Below, one piece after another: positions 1 through 11,929 of a DNA stretch of 64,000 nucleotides. How positions within the stretch are numbered: position 1 is the stretch's first letter; each line of letters starts with the position of its first letter. Location of the stretch: positions 409,249 through 473,248 of the forward strand of contig PUQB01000094.1 in NCBI GenBank assembly GCA_003024785.1, written 5' to 3'. Both the position numbers and the translations under genes were made by a program. The notes under the pieces were generated by a model that did no database searches, had not been told where the DNA came from, and was given only the letters and a program-made list of their open reading frames with translations. The stretch is from Selaginella tamariscina. Taxonomy: Eukaryota > Streptophyta > Lycopodiopsida > Selaginellales > Selaginellaceae.

Positions 1-93
1 CTTGGACGACCTGGGGGAACCCAAATGCCAGTGGTTCCCCACCAACGAGATGAAATCGTGATGTCCTGACTCTCCATACAGGAAGGGGACGAA

Positions 94-1520
94 GTGGACG
101 AGTTCCTGGCGCTTGCGGTGTTTATGTTCACCGAAGGACAAGAGGCGGGTCGCCACGCGACTGGCGAGCACCCTCTGCAGCGCTGGGAAGGAGTCGCAGT
201 GGATTGGGCGGACTGCCTCAGGCACTACATGATACCAGCCCTGACCCGCGGCATCAACGGGATCCGGAAGGGAACCGACAAAGGCTCACAACGGCGGCCA
301 CCTCAGCATGATGATGCTGGATAGTCAACTGAACCCCGATTCTCCTACCGGATCGGTTCTACTCAGGCACCATCGGGGAATCGGGGGCAGGAGAACAGGC
401 GGGCCCCAGTCAAACGAAGAAGGGAAACAGCCGGACACTCCGAGAATCTTCGAAAAAGGAGAGAAGACTCCCTGCGGAGCAAGCCAGGGGAAGAGGACCA
501 GCGGAAAGGATCGGAGGGCCTCCACCACGGTATCCCCACCGGCAGATCCAGGAGCAGGGCCCCACCAGCCCACGGCTTGCGAACAGGGGGAGGGCCCGCC
601 GGCCCCTCACAAGCCAACGAAGTGAACAACGAGGAAGACACAAGCAACGTGCTGAGGGGGACGTACAAACACTTCAACGCGAAGGGGCTATGGACCTCTA
701 CAGTGCATATGGATATGTCCAAAGCCTTCGGCCAAGTCCGGAAGTCCATAGCGTGTACAATGGGTTGGATCTCAAGGGGGTTACCGTGGAGCACGACGCA
801 ATAATACAGGAGCTCACGGACAACTACTGTGCCGCTCAAAAGGAGGCCCGGGAGTACTCGGACCAGCTCATCAAGGGAACCCAACTTTGGGACATTGCGG
901 AGGCCGGGAGGAAGCAAGCAGAGGAGACATGTCAACAGTTAACCGAAGCTTGGATTAGCTACAAATCAAGTATGACCACATCCAAAAGCTCCACGACCAA
1001 CTAGGGCGGATTTTGAGCAGGTCACGGTGAGAAGGAGCGACAGGTTTTTGAGCTAGGATCCACACTTGAGCGGTGCGAAGCAAAGCTCAGCGAGTTCACC
1101 AAGAGCTGGCCGAGGCCAAGGAAGAGCTGCACCGAGCCGCCACCCAGCTCGAAATCAACCCCCCATCTTCCTTAGAGAGGCCCACGCCCGAGTCGTATGG
1201 AGCCTGGTGACGTCCCTCCACTCGCAGCGCCAACTAGTCGAAGAACTACAGGACTCGGCCCGGACCATCAGGGAGCTAGAGGTCACACCCAGCTACAGGC
1301 CCAACTCCTCGCGGCAAGGGAACATAGGAGCTGCAACACTCGCAGAACGGGTACAGGATTTGGAGGTCAGCTCCAGCAGGCCCGGGAGCAACAGACAAGG
1401 TCAAGCAAAGCTCCGAAGGGTGATCGCACTTCGAGAGGCGACCATCACCACATTAAAAACCAGCTAGCAGGCAATAGAGAGCGAGATTGCCATGTACCGG
1501 GAGCTCCAAGGAGCAGATAA
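94..1520 (+). pseudogene. Degenerate coiled-coil-rich coding-like DNA, family not recognised
   Basis: Several overlapping frame fragments run through here (94-324, 690-1004, 1066-1467 and a shifted frame 1197-1520). The fragments from about 800 on are rich in Glu, Gln, Arg, Leu and Ala with heptad-like spacing, for example ELQDSARTIRELE near 1240-1290, as in a coiled coil. Continuity passes between frames, so one longer reading frame appears to have been broken by small indels. I see no zinc knuckle, protease or polymerase motif. Given the retrotransposon surroundings, a gag-like product of an unidentified element is possible, but I cannot assign it. The ATG status of these frames is not reliable. 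Confidence 0.3.
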
Positions 1521-2135
1521 CTAGGGCACATGGCCCGAGGACATGCCAACAAATAAGTCCGGGCATCTGGTTGATGGTGGCCCGTCATCGCAGCCAACCG
1601 GCAGGTGGCTGGATGAGTGGGGACGAAGCGCCGGATATGGGGAGGTACTTTAGGTACGGACTAATGGCGACCGGTGTCAGGTGGCGGCGTAAGCGAGTGA
1701 AGATCCGATCGTCCGGACCTACTACCCAGGGTACGAAGGACAGCACGCGTGGGAGGCAAATAAATGTGACAAGCAGGACTCTGTCACCAAGCAGCAGACC
1801 AGTGGGAGAGCACACCTATAGCTAGGGACTAGTGGTAGGTACCCACTATATAGCCGAAAGGCTGGTAGTGGGTCGGGGTCTTTTGGGAGTCAAGTCTGTG
1901 TCTTTATAGATTGCTCCACTGTCGGAGATATTTATACTCAGACAGGCAATATTATCCATTTCCTTCTATTCTCCTCACAAGCGGGCGTTCCCCGCTTGCC
2001 AACTCCTAGCCCGTGCCCAGTCATCTCAGTAGAACTCCCCCTCACTGTACACGGACCCTCGCGGCATCCGGGTAGAGGCCAACCAATACCTTTCACCACT
2101 CCTGAGGTAAGGCCGGCTTGCCGGCCGAACCCCCG
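1521..2135 (+). other. Non-coding stretch, possibly a decayed LTR or leader
   Basis: No credible reading frame. There is a TATA-like run at about 1846-1853 (ACTATATAGCC), then a T/C-rich stretch around 1940-1975 and a GC-rich end with short inverted words (GCCGGCTTGCCGGC near 2112-2125). This could be U3-R-U5 sequence of an unidentified LTR element followed by its leader, but I find no partner LTR in the window to confirm it. Confidence 0.2.
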
Positions 2136-2221
2136 GGGTGGACGTTCTCAATAGCATCCTGGCGACCACGCAGCTTCCTGAGAAGCACCACATCTGGCCT
2201 GCAGAGTCCCCGACGACCAGT

Positions 2222-5200
2222 GTAGTTCCTGTAGAGGTTGCAGATGGTCATCTAATTGCTTCTGGTGCAGTTACCCGTGCTACCACACCTCTCTCTTGCA
2301 CCCATGACACATTCAATTGTTTGATTTCCTTCAACTTGATCAGACTCGGACGACTCCCATTGTTTTGGGCATGCATGGTTCGTGGTTGCAAATCCTTAAA
2401 TTGACTAGAGGTCTAGGACGTTCATGTTTTCCTCTCCGTCAACTAGGATCAATCATGTACCTTCCTACGTGCAAGATATGACTTTAGTGTCTGAGGTAGT
2501 ACAAGCTATAGGATTGACCGTGCCTGCTCCTGTATTAGTGTCGAAGGTTTCTCCTCAACGGAATCACCTCCTGTCAGTTCGTTAGCACATTCGTAGGCTC
2601 TTCTCACTCCTATGCATTCACGGACTTTTGTACAAGGTTCTTTCAATCCTGTACACTCGTCAACGTCAACACAGGTTTTCCCTAATCTTACTTCTTTCAA
2701 TTACTCTACTTCTGTTCCATCCCCTAAAATCCTTTCTCTTTTTCATTCACAGCTCCCTCCTTCTCCTCTACACGTTCTTACCACTACTATGCATGAACTT
2801 GCCACTGATCCTACTCCTTTTCATCTTTTTTTTTCAAGTAACTCCTACGTCCTCTTTTACCTCTCATGTATCTGACTCATGTTTTTTAATCTCCTTCTCC
2901 TTCTCCTTCTCCTACTTCTTCCCTGCCATTCAAGTATCACTCCTTTCAAGATGTTTTTGATAAGCACAAGGCTGCAGTTCTTCTATTCATAGGTCCTACA
3001 ACTGTCCCATCATCTTGCAAAGGGGAAGACTCCACCGTTCGGACCAATTTATGCACTGTCACCTATAGAATTGGAGGTTCTTCGCCAGTACATCGAGGAC
3101 AACTTGGCATTCGACTTCATTCGTCACTCAAAGTCCCATGCATGAGCACTATTTCTTTGTCAAGAAGAAGGATGGGAGTTTGCGTTTGGTTGTGGACTAC
3201 AGGGGTTTGAATCAAGTTACCATCTGGAACCGATACCTATTGCATTGATTCCGAAACTTCTCGATCAGCTACGAGGAGCAAAGGTGTTCACGAAGATTGA
3301 CTTACAAGGGGCCTACAATCTTGTACGGATTTGTTCAGGCGATGAGTGAAAGACTGCCTTTCGTACAAGGTATGGATACTTCGAGTACACTGTGATGCCT
3401 TTTGGACTATAAATGCCCTAGTTGTGTTCCAACACATCGTGAATGACATCTTTCGCGACTTCTTGGACCAGTTTGTGGTGATTTATCTCGATGACATCCT
3501 GATTTTCTCCAAGGACCAGGTGGCACATGACAAACATGTATGACTAGTTCTACATAAGCTTCACGAGCATGGCCTGTATGCAAAGTTGGAGAAGTGTTTT
3601 TTCGATAGGGATACTGTGAAATTCTTGGGCTACATCGTCTCTCTTGTCGGTGTCTTAAGGTGAAGATTGTCATGGACTGGAGAGGCTTAAGTCTGTACGA
3701 GACGTACAATATTCCTTGGCTTCGCAAATTTCTACATGAGATTCATACAAGACTTCTCCAAGCACGTACTTCCACTCACAGAACTCACCAAGCACATAAG
3801 GGATTTCTCTTTATTCGACAAGGCGGAACATGCATTCATAGAACTTAAGGACGCCTTCACGACAGCTCCAATTTTAGCACATCCTGATTCTTCTCGTCCC
3901 TTTTTTGTTGAAATAGATGCTTCGGACTTTGTAGTAGGTTTTATCCTATCACAAGTTAGAGAAGGTAAGTTACTCCATCCTGTAACCTTTCACTCTCATA
4001 AGTTCCTTTTGGTGGAGATCAATTACGAGATTCATGACACGGAAATCAAGGCCATTGTGGATTCGTTCGAGTGGTAACACTTCTTGAAGGTGCTGCGCAT
4101 CTTGTACAAATTCTTATGGATCATAAGAACCTGAAGTTTTTCAAATGGCTCGAATTCTCAGTCAGTGATAGGCTAGGTGGGCAGAATTCTTATCACGTTT
4201 TAATTTTCTCATCTTCTATAGGCTTGGTTTTCGGAATGGAAAGTGGATGCATTTCTAGGCGCTCTTACCTTGCACCAACTATGGGCGATCTTACATACGA
4301 CTGTCAAAAGCAAGTGTTGTTGGGTCCTGATCAATTCTGGCTTGCAACACTACAGATTCATCAGGCTTCAACAAATTTAACACTTCTACAGGCATCCATT
4401 TGCAATTGGCTATAAATGACTTGGCAAAGAATGTGTTCTCACACATTAGTCCTGGCATCGCAAGCTCCTCTTCCTCCAGTTCCCGTTTAGACTACAAGCT
4501 ATTTGCCATACAGGATGGACTCCTGTACAGGGAGGGTCTCCTGTACATTTCTGTTGGTGTTTATAGGACTCGTGTGGTACATGATTATCAGGATACCTTG
4601 GCTACATAACATTTTGTTGCGGCCAAGACAGTTGAGTTGGTGACTTGCAACTATTGGTGGCCTGGGTTGTGTGGTTTTGTGGAAAAGTTTGTACGGAGTT
4701 GTGACACTGCAACAGGTCGAAGATGCCTTGTCACGCACCCTCTGACTTCTTTGTCCTCTTCTTGTTCCCTCTACTCCTTGGAGATCCATTTCTATGGATT
4801 TCCTCACAGATCTTCCTCCTCCTGGATTTGATGCAGTTCTTGTGGTGGTTGATTGTTTCACCAAACAGGCTCATTTCCTGCTATATAACAAGACGGCTAC
4901 ATGCCAGATAATTGCTGAGTTGATGATTCACGAAGTGTTCCAACATCATGGTCTTTCTTAGAGCATTGTTTCTGATCGAGGCTCACAATTCATGTCCAGA
5001 TTTTGGCGAGAGCTTCTCCGGAATTTATAAGTTAAAGCGGATTTTTCTTTAGGATATCATCCGCAAACTGATGGGCAGTCAAAATGCACGATTCAAACCT
5101 TAGAGCAGTATCTTTGTTGCTTCATCAGTTACCAATAGGACAACTGGTTGGACCTTTTTCCTATGGTGGAGTTTGCTTACAGCAACTCCGTTCATGCATT

Positions 5201-5638
5201 TACAGGCCAGACACCTTTCTTCGCTCTATAGGTTACCATCTACGTTTTGACTTTGCTCCTCATGCTTCTCCTTCTTCCGTTCCTGCAATACATGATCGTC
5301 TTTAACATCTTCGTCAGGTACATGATGATCTCCGAGTTCATCTTCAGCAGGCACAGAAACGGTACAAGTGTCATCTGATGCTCATCATTAGTTGGCACCT
5401 GCATACAAGGTTGGTGATCATGTGTGGCTTCTTTGTCGACATATCCGCACCAACAGGCCTTCTTCTAAGTTGGATTTTCAACGATTGGGCCCTTACATGA
5501 TTGCAGCTGAGATCAATTCTGTAGCTTTCCAACTAGAGCTACCATCTACTGTGAAACTTCATCATGTGTTTCACACCTCTTTGTTGAAACTGTATCATCT
5601 TTCTTCTCTTCCTGGTTGCTTCTTCTCCTCCCCCTTCT
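2222..5638 (+). pseudogene. Copy A pol remnant: protease end, RT, RNase H, integrase
   Basis: Segments in successive frames match copy B. The protease C-terminus lies at about 2222-2400. A Ser/Pro/CT-rich spacer runs to about 2940. Reverse transcriptase covers about 3040-3560, with the catalytic YLDD box in the 3346-3543 frame. RNase H is at about 3830-4080 (EIDASD motif in the 3736-4077 frame). The integrase zinc-binding and core region is at about 4400-5100, and a C-terminal part at 5390-5640. Interruptions include the frame break after the YLDD region and stops in integrase. It is non-functional as it stands. Confidence 0.75.
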
Positions 5639-5860
5639 GTGGTCATTGACGATGAACCTGTGTATGAAGTTGCAGCCATCCTTAATTCTCATCTTCATCG
5701 CTGCCAACTTCAATACTTGATGGATTGGAAAGGTTATCTGCCTATCGATCGCACTTGGGAACCTGCATTCAATTTATTCCATGCTTCTTCCAAGGTTGCT
5801 GCCTTCCATCAACATTATCCTACTAAACCGGGTCCCATAACTTGTGGAACTCGTTCTTAG
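5639..5860 (+). pseudogene. Copy A integrase C-terminal chromodomain
   Basis: This 73-residue open segment has the shape of a chromodomain: VYEVAAIL, then QYLMDWKGY, then TWEPAFNL, with the aromatic Tyr and Trp positions that form the methyl-lysine cage in the family. In chromoviruses this module ends integrase and is thought to guide insertion into heterochromatin. It sits immediately before the polypurine tract and 3' LTR, as expected. The stop is directly upstream of the LTR. It identifies both copies A and B as chromoviruses. Confidence 0.85.
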
Positions 5861-5871
5861 GGAGGAGGTGC
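5859..5871 (+). promoter_or_regulatory. Polypurine tract of copy A
   Basis: AGGGAGGAGGTGC directly abuts the TGTCAC start of the 3' LTR, the position where plus-strand DNA synthesis is primed in LTR retrotransposons. Confidence 0.75.
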
Positions 5872-6267
5872 TGTCACAACCTAATACAGAATACGGGATA
5901 TGCTTACATGATACATGATACAGGATATGGGATACAAGATATGCCTACATGATATACCTACAGGATATACCTACAAGATATGCCTACAGGATATGCTTAC
6001 AAGATATACCTACAGGATAAGGTACATTACTTTTAGCTCATGCCTAGTTTAGTTCTTGGAGTATTATTTAGCTTATGCCTAAATTAGCTCTTGGAGTTGT
6101 GAGTATAAAAGCTTCGACTTAATTGTTGTACAATCAGTTACTATTAACACTAGTCATTCTACGATCATTTTTGTCATGTTCCTTGTTCTTGTCTTGTTCC
6201 TTACTCTTGCCTTGCTCTTGAGTCAAGCCTCCTTGTTCTTATCCTGCTCTTGGGTTGTGGCTTGATA
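5872..6267 (+). repeat. 3' LTR of chromovirus copy A
   Basis: It begins TGTCACAACC and ends TTGATA, a decayed TGACA. It aligns with the 5' LTR of copy B (11,607-12,192) through the ACAGGATA-type repeats, the TATA-like ATAAAAG near 6105, the CAGTTACTAT block and the CTTG-rich tail. It is shorter (396 against 586 bases), mainly through fewer tail repeats. Confidence 0.85.
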
Positions 6268-6600
6268 GATTCATGTGCGCAACCATGTGTTCTTTTGGGA
6301 TCCACTTCTTAGTCACTTGCCTAACTTGCCTCACTGATTATATGTAATGGAATAAACATCTTTCTCTCCCAACTTTTCATTTTGTTACCATTATTGAAGA
6401 GCTATCCATGTAGCATCGACTTCATCAGATATGAAACTCGTAAAATTGAAGTTGGTGAATCCTACTTCTGACATACATTAAGCATAGTGTTCAAAAACTT
6501 GGTCACTTCCCAACATATATCACCATATGCTATTGTTATCATCGAATGTAGGTTGGAAAAATAAAGGACAACTCATCAATCATAATACACATAAGTGTAT
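6268..6600. other. Spacer between copy A and solo LTR 1
   Basis: Flanking DNA of mixed composition with no coding or repeat signal I can recognise. It ends in the TGTAT target duplication of the next element (6596-6600). Confidence 0.5.
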
Positions 6601-8358
6601 TGTCAGAGTTTTAACCCAAAGGGCCAACACGTGGCAACATGTGGTTGCCAGGTGGCAATTTGGCGTTATCACCCTGTGTGAGCTGTTGAACGCTAAGTTC
6701 CCAGAACAACCCCAACGACCCCTAGGGTTAGACTCTAATGCCCAAGTGGACAAGAGACTTAGGGTTTAGCCTAAGTCTCCTTAGAATGTTTGCCCCCAGA
6801 ACCCTTGAGGGATAACCCTAGTTGACTTAGGGTTTAGCCTAAATCTCCCTAGAGTGTCTACCCCCAAAACCCTTCACGGATAACCCTAGTTGACTTAGGG
6901 TCTTGCCCTAGACAGGCTCATGCCCTAACCCCATCAAGGAGACGTGTGTTCCATGGACAGAGCTAAGGCATTGTCACTTACCCTTGAGGAATCACCCTCA
7001 TCCGGGAGTACAACCCCTTTAGGGCGACAAGGGTACTCTGAACCACGACTAACCCCTAAGGGTTTGAGTGGCCAAGTTATACCCTAGACCTAGGGCTAGT
7101 ACTTAGTGAGGACACGAGTGTGCGCCGTAGGCGGATGAGTGTTCTACTAAGCAAACTCCCTAAGGCTAGGTTTGGGATAACCCTAAGCACATAACCTTAC
7201 GAGTGCCTCACGAAAGAGCTCCTGCTAACATGTTTAGGTTGTTCAACCCTTGAATTCCAAGGAGAACACTCCCCTAGCCAAGTGTGCCAAAGCACACCTA
7301 GTTATGAAACCTAACCTCCCTTGAGCAGATGCCCAAGGCTTAGCACCCTAGTGCAAGCATAAGCATGTCTGTTTGATAAAGTATCCAACCCCTTGGCGAC
7401 AAGCCCATGACATAACCCCAAAGGGCGTGCCTCAGGTGTTGTACCATGTGACGTTTAGCCCAGTGTCACATCTTCATGTGACACTACCTTCCCTATGTGG
7501 GCTATCATGCCATAGCCCTTAGATTCAAGAGTTGCACCAAGTGCCACAAACGTGGCTCCTAAATGCCGACTCTAGAACCCCTCAATGAACCCTCAGGAAC
7601 CAAGTAACATGAACCTGATAAACAAGATCCACGCTCACAGTTGGACAAGGATACGTATGTGCCTTGCTTGGCCGTGAGTGCTACACCTAGCTTGACGTGG
7701 AGGAGGAGGCTGGAGACAAGTCTCAACCTCTGCCTCTTGGAACATGCATTCCGACAAGACCTCCCAGGCATGGATTCGCCAATGTTAAGGGTAAGCTACC
7801 CTGAAGGTGGGACGTACCCCTGGCATCTGGAAGTTAGGGCGGCACAACAGAGGGTTGTGCCTTGACGACACAAGCTAGAGCTTGCACCGGGAGAAGAGTA
7901 ACGAGCTCAGTTATGAACCCAGGAACCCTCACTCCTATATACTACCTTATTTATGTGACAGAGCCCCCCCCCCCTGTTTTCCTGTTTACATAAGTGGGCT
8001 AGCACTGAAATCTCATTCTCAGAGGGAACATACTTGGTGAGTTATCCATCGACCCCTAAACCCTAACCTATCAAACTTGGGGGTATTTCTAAGCATATCC
8101 GACATGCTGAACTCACCAGAACTAGCCATTAGTCCAACCGGGACATGGAAAACCAAGATAAAAGTTTTCTAGATGGAAGTGCTAGCTTCACCCAGAGTTT
8201 CTTGCAATACCTAATGACAACCGGCCGGACCATCACTAGATATCCAAGTGCACTAAGCGGGCCTGTTTCTTCTACACCTAGGGTTTATCAACATAGTACA
8301 GTAGGTAACAACAGTCAACGTCCAAAGTAAAGGGTTGAGTCATAGTAAAAACTTGACA
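6601..8358 (-). repeat. Solo LTR 1 of the element E family, with 5-bp target duplication
   Basis: Starts TGTCAGAG and ends TTGACA, giving the inverted TGTCA/TGACA termini. It is flanked on both sides by TGTAT (6596-6600 and 8359-8363), a perfect 5-bp target site duplication. It matches three other copies here (10,309-11,606, 18,665-19,369, 20,699-22,264). Orientation comes from the copy at 19,369, whose TGACA end is followed by a primer-binding site, so this copy is antisense. It contains CCCTAA-type words and a poly-C tract near 7968-7975. With no internal region between matched target duplications, it is a solo LTR left by LTR-LTR recombination. Confidence 0.85.
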
Positions 8359-8363
8359 TGTAT

Positions 8364-10308
8364 TCACACCATTTACAAAGGATCATAAAGAAGAATGTTG
8401 ATTGTAGCCCAATCAAGAATATGATCCAAGACCACCCATTGTTGTTGCAAGTCATCACCAAGTTGACACATGCATACATAATCCATTTCTAATCCTAGCC
8501 CTTGAATTGGCATTCTAAAAATTATAGGTTGTTTTGTAGTTCTATCCTTAAAATATGAATAATATGAATGAAGGGGGTTCACAGCTTCCTCTTTAATTGT
8601 ACAAGACCCTTGTAATCTTTTTAAAGCGTGTCTCACTATTCTTAATTTGTTTGATTCATTCTCAAGTTCTATTTTAACCCATAATTAGAGTTATTAACGA
8701 TAAGGTGATGTTCACCTTTTGTGATTGGTGAGTGGTTCAAGGTTTTCTAGATAGGTTATATCATATGGTGATTTAAAAAGCTCTTCTATGATCATTTTCA
8801 TGACCTAGAACTTGAAACTCTTTGGTTGGTCCTAAGACTATTCGCAATTGCTTTGTTCATTGAATCTCTAACCCCAATTTTATTTGCAGACAATAAAGCA
8901 TTGTTGGTGGGGTGTTGATGATGACAATGATAGATGAAAAGTTTGCTCCTTGTGACCTTATTCAATATGATGTAATAAGATGTAATGTTGCATCCCTTCA
9001 GAAGAGTACGCAAATGGCCATAATGCATGCATGTCATGCCTTTAATTGTCCCATCAATTGTGGTCTTCACCTTTTTGCACCAAGCCCTTGAAATGATATT
9101 CATTTAGTTCTTTAGCTATGTCAAAAAAAGGATAAAAGGTTCATGCTTTAGATCCATGACACAACTACTTCAACTAACCTATGTAGGAACTTGCCAATGA
9201 ATGGTGTTGGGATGGGTCTAGTTATGGGAGTTCTCCTTTCTCTCTTATTTTTGTTGGGCAACTCAAAAATGACATTTCTATTGTATTTTTCACACATTTT
9301 ATAAACATGTCCAATAGCTAATGATGTGGGCCTTTATTGGATGCAATGTGTAGAATACAAATGGCACATCCTTCCCCATTCTTGAGTTGCTAGGAATTGA
9401 CAACAGCTAAAAAATCTTGAAATTTTACTACATTAGAATGGATGCAATTCTTTGGGGAATGCAAATGCATTTCCATCATCATTAACTGTGCCATACTATC
9501 ATATCTCATTCTAGCCATTTGTTTTCTTAAAGAGAAAGTGGGTGTAAATTATTCTAAATACAAAACACTAACATTCAAAGTATTAAATTAAACCGAACTA
9601 TGGGTGTTAGTAATGCATTAAGTAATTAACTCCTAGCAATGGTCATTTCAAACTGTGTGCAAGCATTAAAAAGTTATGGGCAGGATATCTTGGAAACTAG
9701 TTGCTTAATTACAAAATTTATATTTAAATCCACCTATATTAATTAGGTTATCCTTGTTTTAGGTTTTCAAATTTAGGGAACCTATTAGTAATCGTAACCA
9801 TTATTTTCATAAAACCCTATCTCCAATCCGAGTTGTCAATTTCACATCACTAAGAAATCCTAGTCCCCTTTACACTCGCTAGGGTTTTTAAAACAATAGT
9901 AGTAATTCTTATCTTCATTTTCCACTTTCTTCATTCTTCATTTGCTATGCCATCATTGTTCTCAACTAGGGTTGCCATTTTGTTGTTGTTGTTCTCATTT
10001 GCCATTTACTAGCACCACTACCATTCTCATCATTGTCCCCATTGGCATTGACATATAAGTGATGTTTATAGTTGTTCATGTTTCTTCATTCATGTCGACT
10101 GGTTTGTTCAGCATTTGCAACCTGAGTTAGCATGTTCCTAGACCCATAGATCCTCCATATCTATGGCCTCTATCAACTCATGGGTTTGGATAGCAATACT
10201 TCTCTTTAGCATGTTGATTAGGAAGTTTGGTAAGTAGGTAGTATGGCTAGTAGGTTGTTCTTCTAGTCTTCCTAGCTATGGAAATCTATATTCTTTAGGT
10301 ATTGTATG
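8364..10308. other. AT-rich spacer with decayed ORFs, nothing assigned
   Basis: Moderately AT-rich sequence. Two minus-strand open segments (8373-8636 and 8798-9103) contain Cys, His and Trp residues loosely recalling a transposase, but no diagnostic motif is present. I see no RNA gene or LTR here. It may be the original host DNA into which the elements inserted. Confidence 0.4.
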
Positions 10309-11606
10309 TGTCATAGTTTTTATTATGACTCCTCTTTACTTTGGACGCTGATTGTGGTTACCTACTAAACTATGTTGATAAGCCGTAAATGTAGTGAGAA
10401 ACAGCCCTGCTTAGTGGACTTAGGTGTTTAATGGTAGTTCAGCTCGTTGTCACTAGATATTTCTAGAAACTCTAGACGAAGACAACACTTACCTTTTAGA
10501 AAACTCTTACCCTCATTTTCCGTGTGTCGATTGGGTTACCAATTAATTTAGGTGAGTTCGGCATGTTAGATATGGTGTAGAAACACTCTTAGGGTTGACC
10601 TAACCCTAGGGTTGCCCTAACCCCATGCCTAAACTCCTCAAGTTAGGGTTACTCACCAAGTATATTCTTCTTTTTAATGATATTTTGTGCTAGCCCACTT
10701 TACAAAACATGAAAACAAGGGGGGGCATGTGTCACATATATTAAGTAGGATATGTAGTAAGAGTTCTTGGGTTCATTACTAAGCTCATTATTTTTTATCA
10801 ATACAAGCTCTAGCTTGTGTTGTCAAGACATAACTCTCTGTTGTGCCATTTCGACTTCCAAACAATAGGGGTACGTCTCACCTTCGGGGTAGCCTACCCT
10901 TAACGTTGACAAATCCATGACTGGGAGGTTTTGTCAGACTGCACATTCCAAGGTCAAAGGTTGAGGCATGTCTCTAACCTCCTCCTCCATGTCAAGCTAA
11001 GGTAGCACTCATTAATTAGGACACATCTGTGTCCTTGGTTAACTATGGGCGTGAAATCCTGATTGACAGGTTTTCTTTACCAAGTTCCTGTGGGTTCATA
11101 GAGGGGTTCTAGAGTTGGCATTTGAGAGCCACATTTGTGACACTTGTTGTAATTCTTGAATTTAAAGGGCTATGGCATGATAGCCCACATCTTGGGAAAT
11201 AGTGTCAAATAAAGATGTAACACTAGGCTAGATGGCACACGGTACAACGCTCGAAGCACACGGTACAACGTTCAAGACACACCCTTTGAAGTTGTCTCAT
11301 GGGCTCAACGCCAAGGGGTTGGATACTCTAGTAAGCATGCATGCACTCACATTAGGGTGCTAAGCCTTAGGCATTTGCTCAAGGAAGGTTAAGCCTCGTA
11401 ACTAGGTGTGCTATTTGCATACTTGGCTAGAGGGTGTTCTCCTTGGGATTCAAGGGTTGAACAACCTAAGCTCATTAGCAGGACTTCTTTTGTAATGCAC
11501 TTGCAAGGTCTTATACTTAGGGTTATCCAAACTTAGCCTTAGGGAGTTTGCTTAGTAAAACACCCAGGTTTGCTTATGGCACACACTCATGTCTGCCTAT
11601 GGCGCA
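10309..11606 (+). repeat. LTR of element E family, interrupted by chromovirus copy B
   Basis: Begins TGTCATAG at 10309 after a possible target site GTATG. It runs in the sense orientation of the family: it matches the reverse complement of solo LTR 1, including the G-tract near 10,720-10,727 and the region ending near 11,600. It stops exactly where the TGTCACGACC terminus of copy B starts (11,607). The remaining 3' part of this LTR is not found beyond copy B. Copy B therefore inserted into this LTR, which gives a relative age order. Confidence 0.8.
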
Positions 11607-11838
11607 TGTCACGACCCGATACAGGATACAGGATTCCGAATATAGGATACGGGTTGCAGGATTTTCCTACAGGATTCCTATAGGATTCCGGTACAGGATA
11701 CGGTTGCAGGATATTCCTACAGGATACCACAGGATATGCCTAGAGGATAAGGGACATGTGGACTCATCTTAGCCTCTGCATTGCATGCATGCAACCACTT
11801 TTAGCACTCATGCCTAGATTAGCTCTTGGAGTTGTGAG

Positions 11839-11846
11839 CATAAAAG
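11839..11846 (+). promoter_or_regulatory. TATA-like box in copy B LTR
   Basis: CATAAAAG lies about 30 bases upstream of the CAGTTACTATCAA block. It is conserved in copy A (GTATAAAAG near 6103-6111). It probably sets the R-region start. Confidence 0.6.
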
Positions 11847-11869
11847 CTCCGACCTAATTGTTGTACAAT

Positions 11870-11882
11870 CAGTTACTATCAA
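11870..11882 (+). promoter_or_regulatory. Candidate self-primer at transcript 5' end
   Basis: CAGTTACTATCAA is the exact reverse complement of TTGATAGTAACTG at 12,195-12,207, just downstream of the LTR. Its distance from the TATA-like box places it at or near the RNA 5' end. In Tf1-type elements the mRNA 5' end folds onto the primer site and is cut by RNase H to prime synthesis. Confidence 0.7.
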
Positions 11883-11929
11883 CACCAGTCTTACTACGAT
11901 CAATCTTGTCTTGTCTTGTTTTGTCTTGT

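Larger units (their letters stand above)
2222..6267 (+). mobile_element. Chromovirus (Ty3/gypsy) copy A, 5'-truncated and decayed
   Basis: From about 2222 the sequence is colinear with copy B (protease near 13459 onward): end of protease, proline-rich spacer, reverse transcriptase with an intact YLDD box near 3487-3498, RNase H, integrase, chromodomain, polypurine tract, 3' LTR. The 5' LTR, gag and most of protease are missing. The coding part carries many stops and frameshifts. Compared with copy B, many differences are C-to-T or G-to-A, consistent with old methylated DNA. Copy A preserves the 3' end (chromodomain and 3' LTR) that copy B lacks, so the two together outline the family. Confidence 0.85.

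Noticed and set aside
2612-2960. Ser/Leu/Phe-rich ORFs as a membrane protein
   Set aside because: This is the CT-rich spacer between protease and RT of chromovirus A, with a counterpart in copy B.
7559-7865. ORFs in solo LTR 1 (and 21,432-21,722 in solo LTR 2) as genes
   Set aside because: They lie inside LTR sequence, differ between copies by indels and have no domain.
8373-9103. Minus-strand ORFs as an hAT-like transposase
   Set aside because: Some Cys/His/Trp residues are suggestive, but I found no BED finger spacing, no catalytic motif and no terminal repeats.
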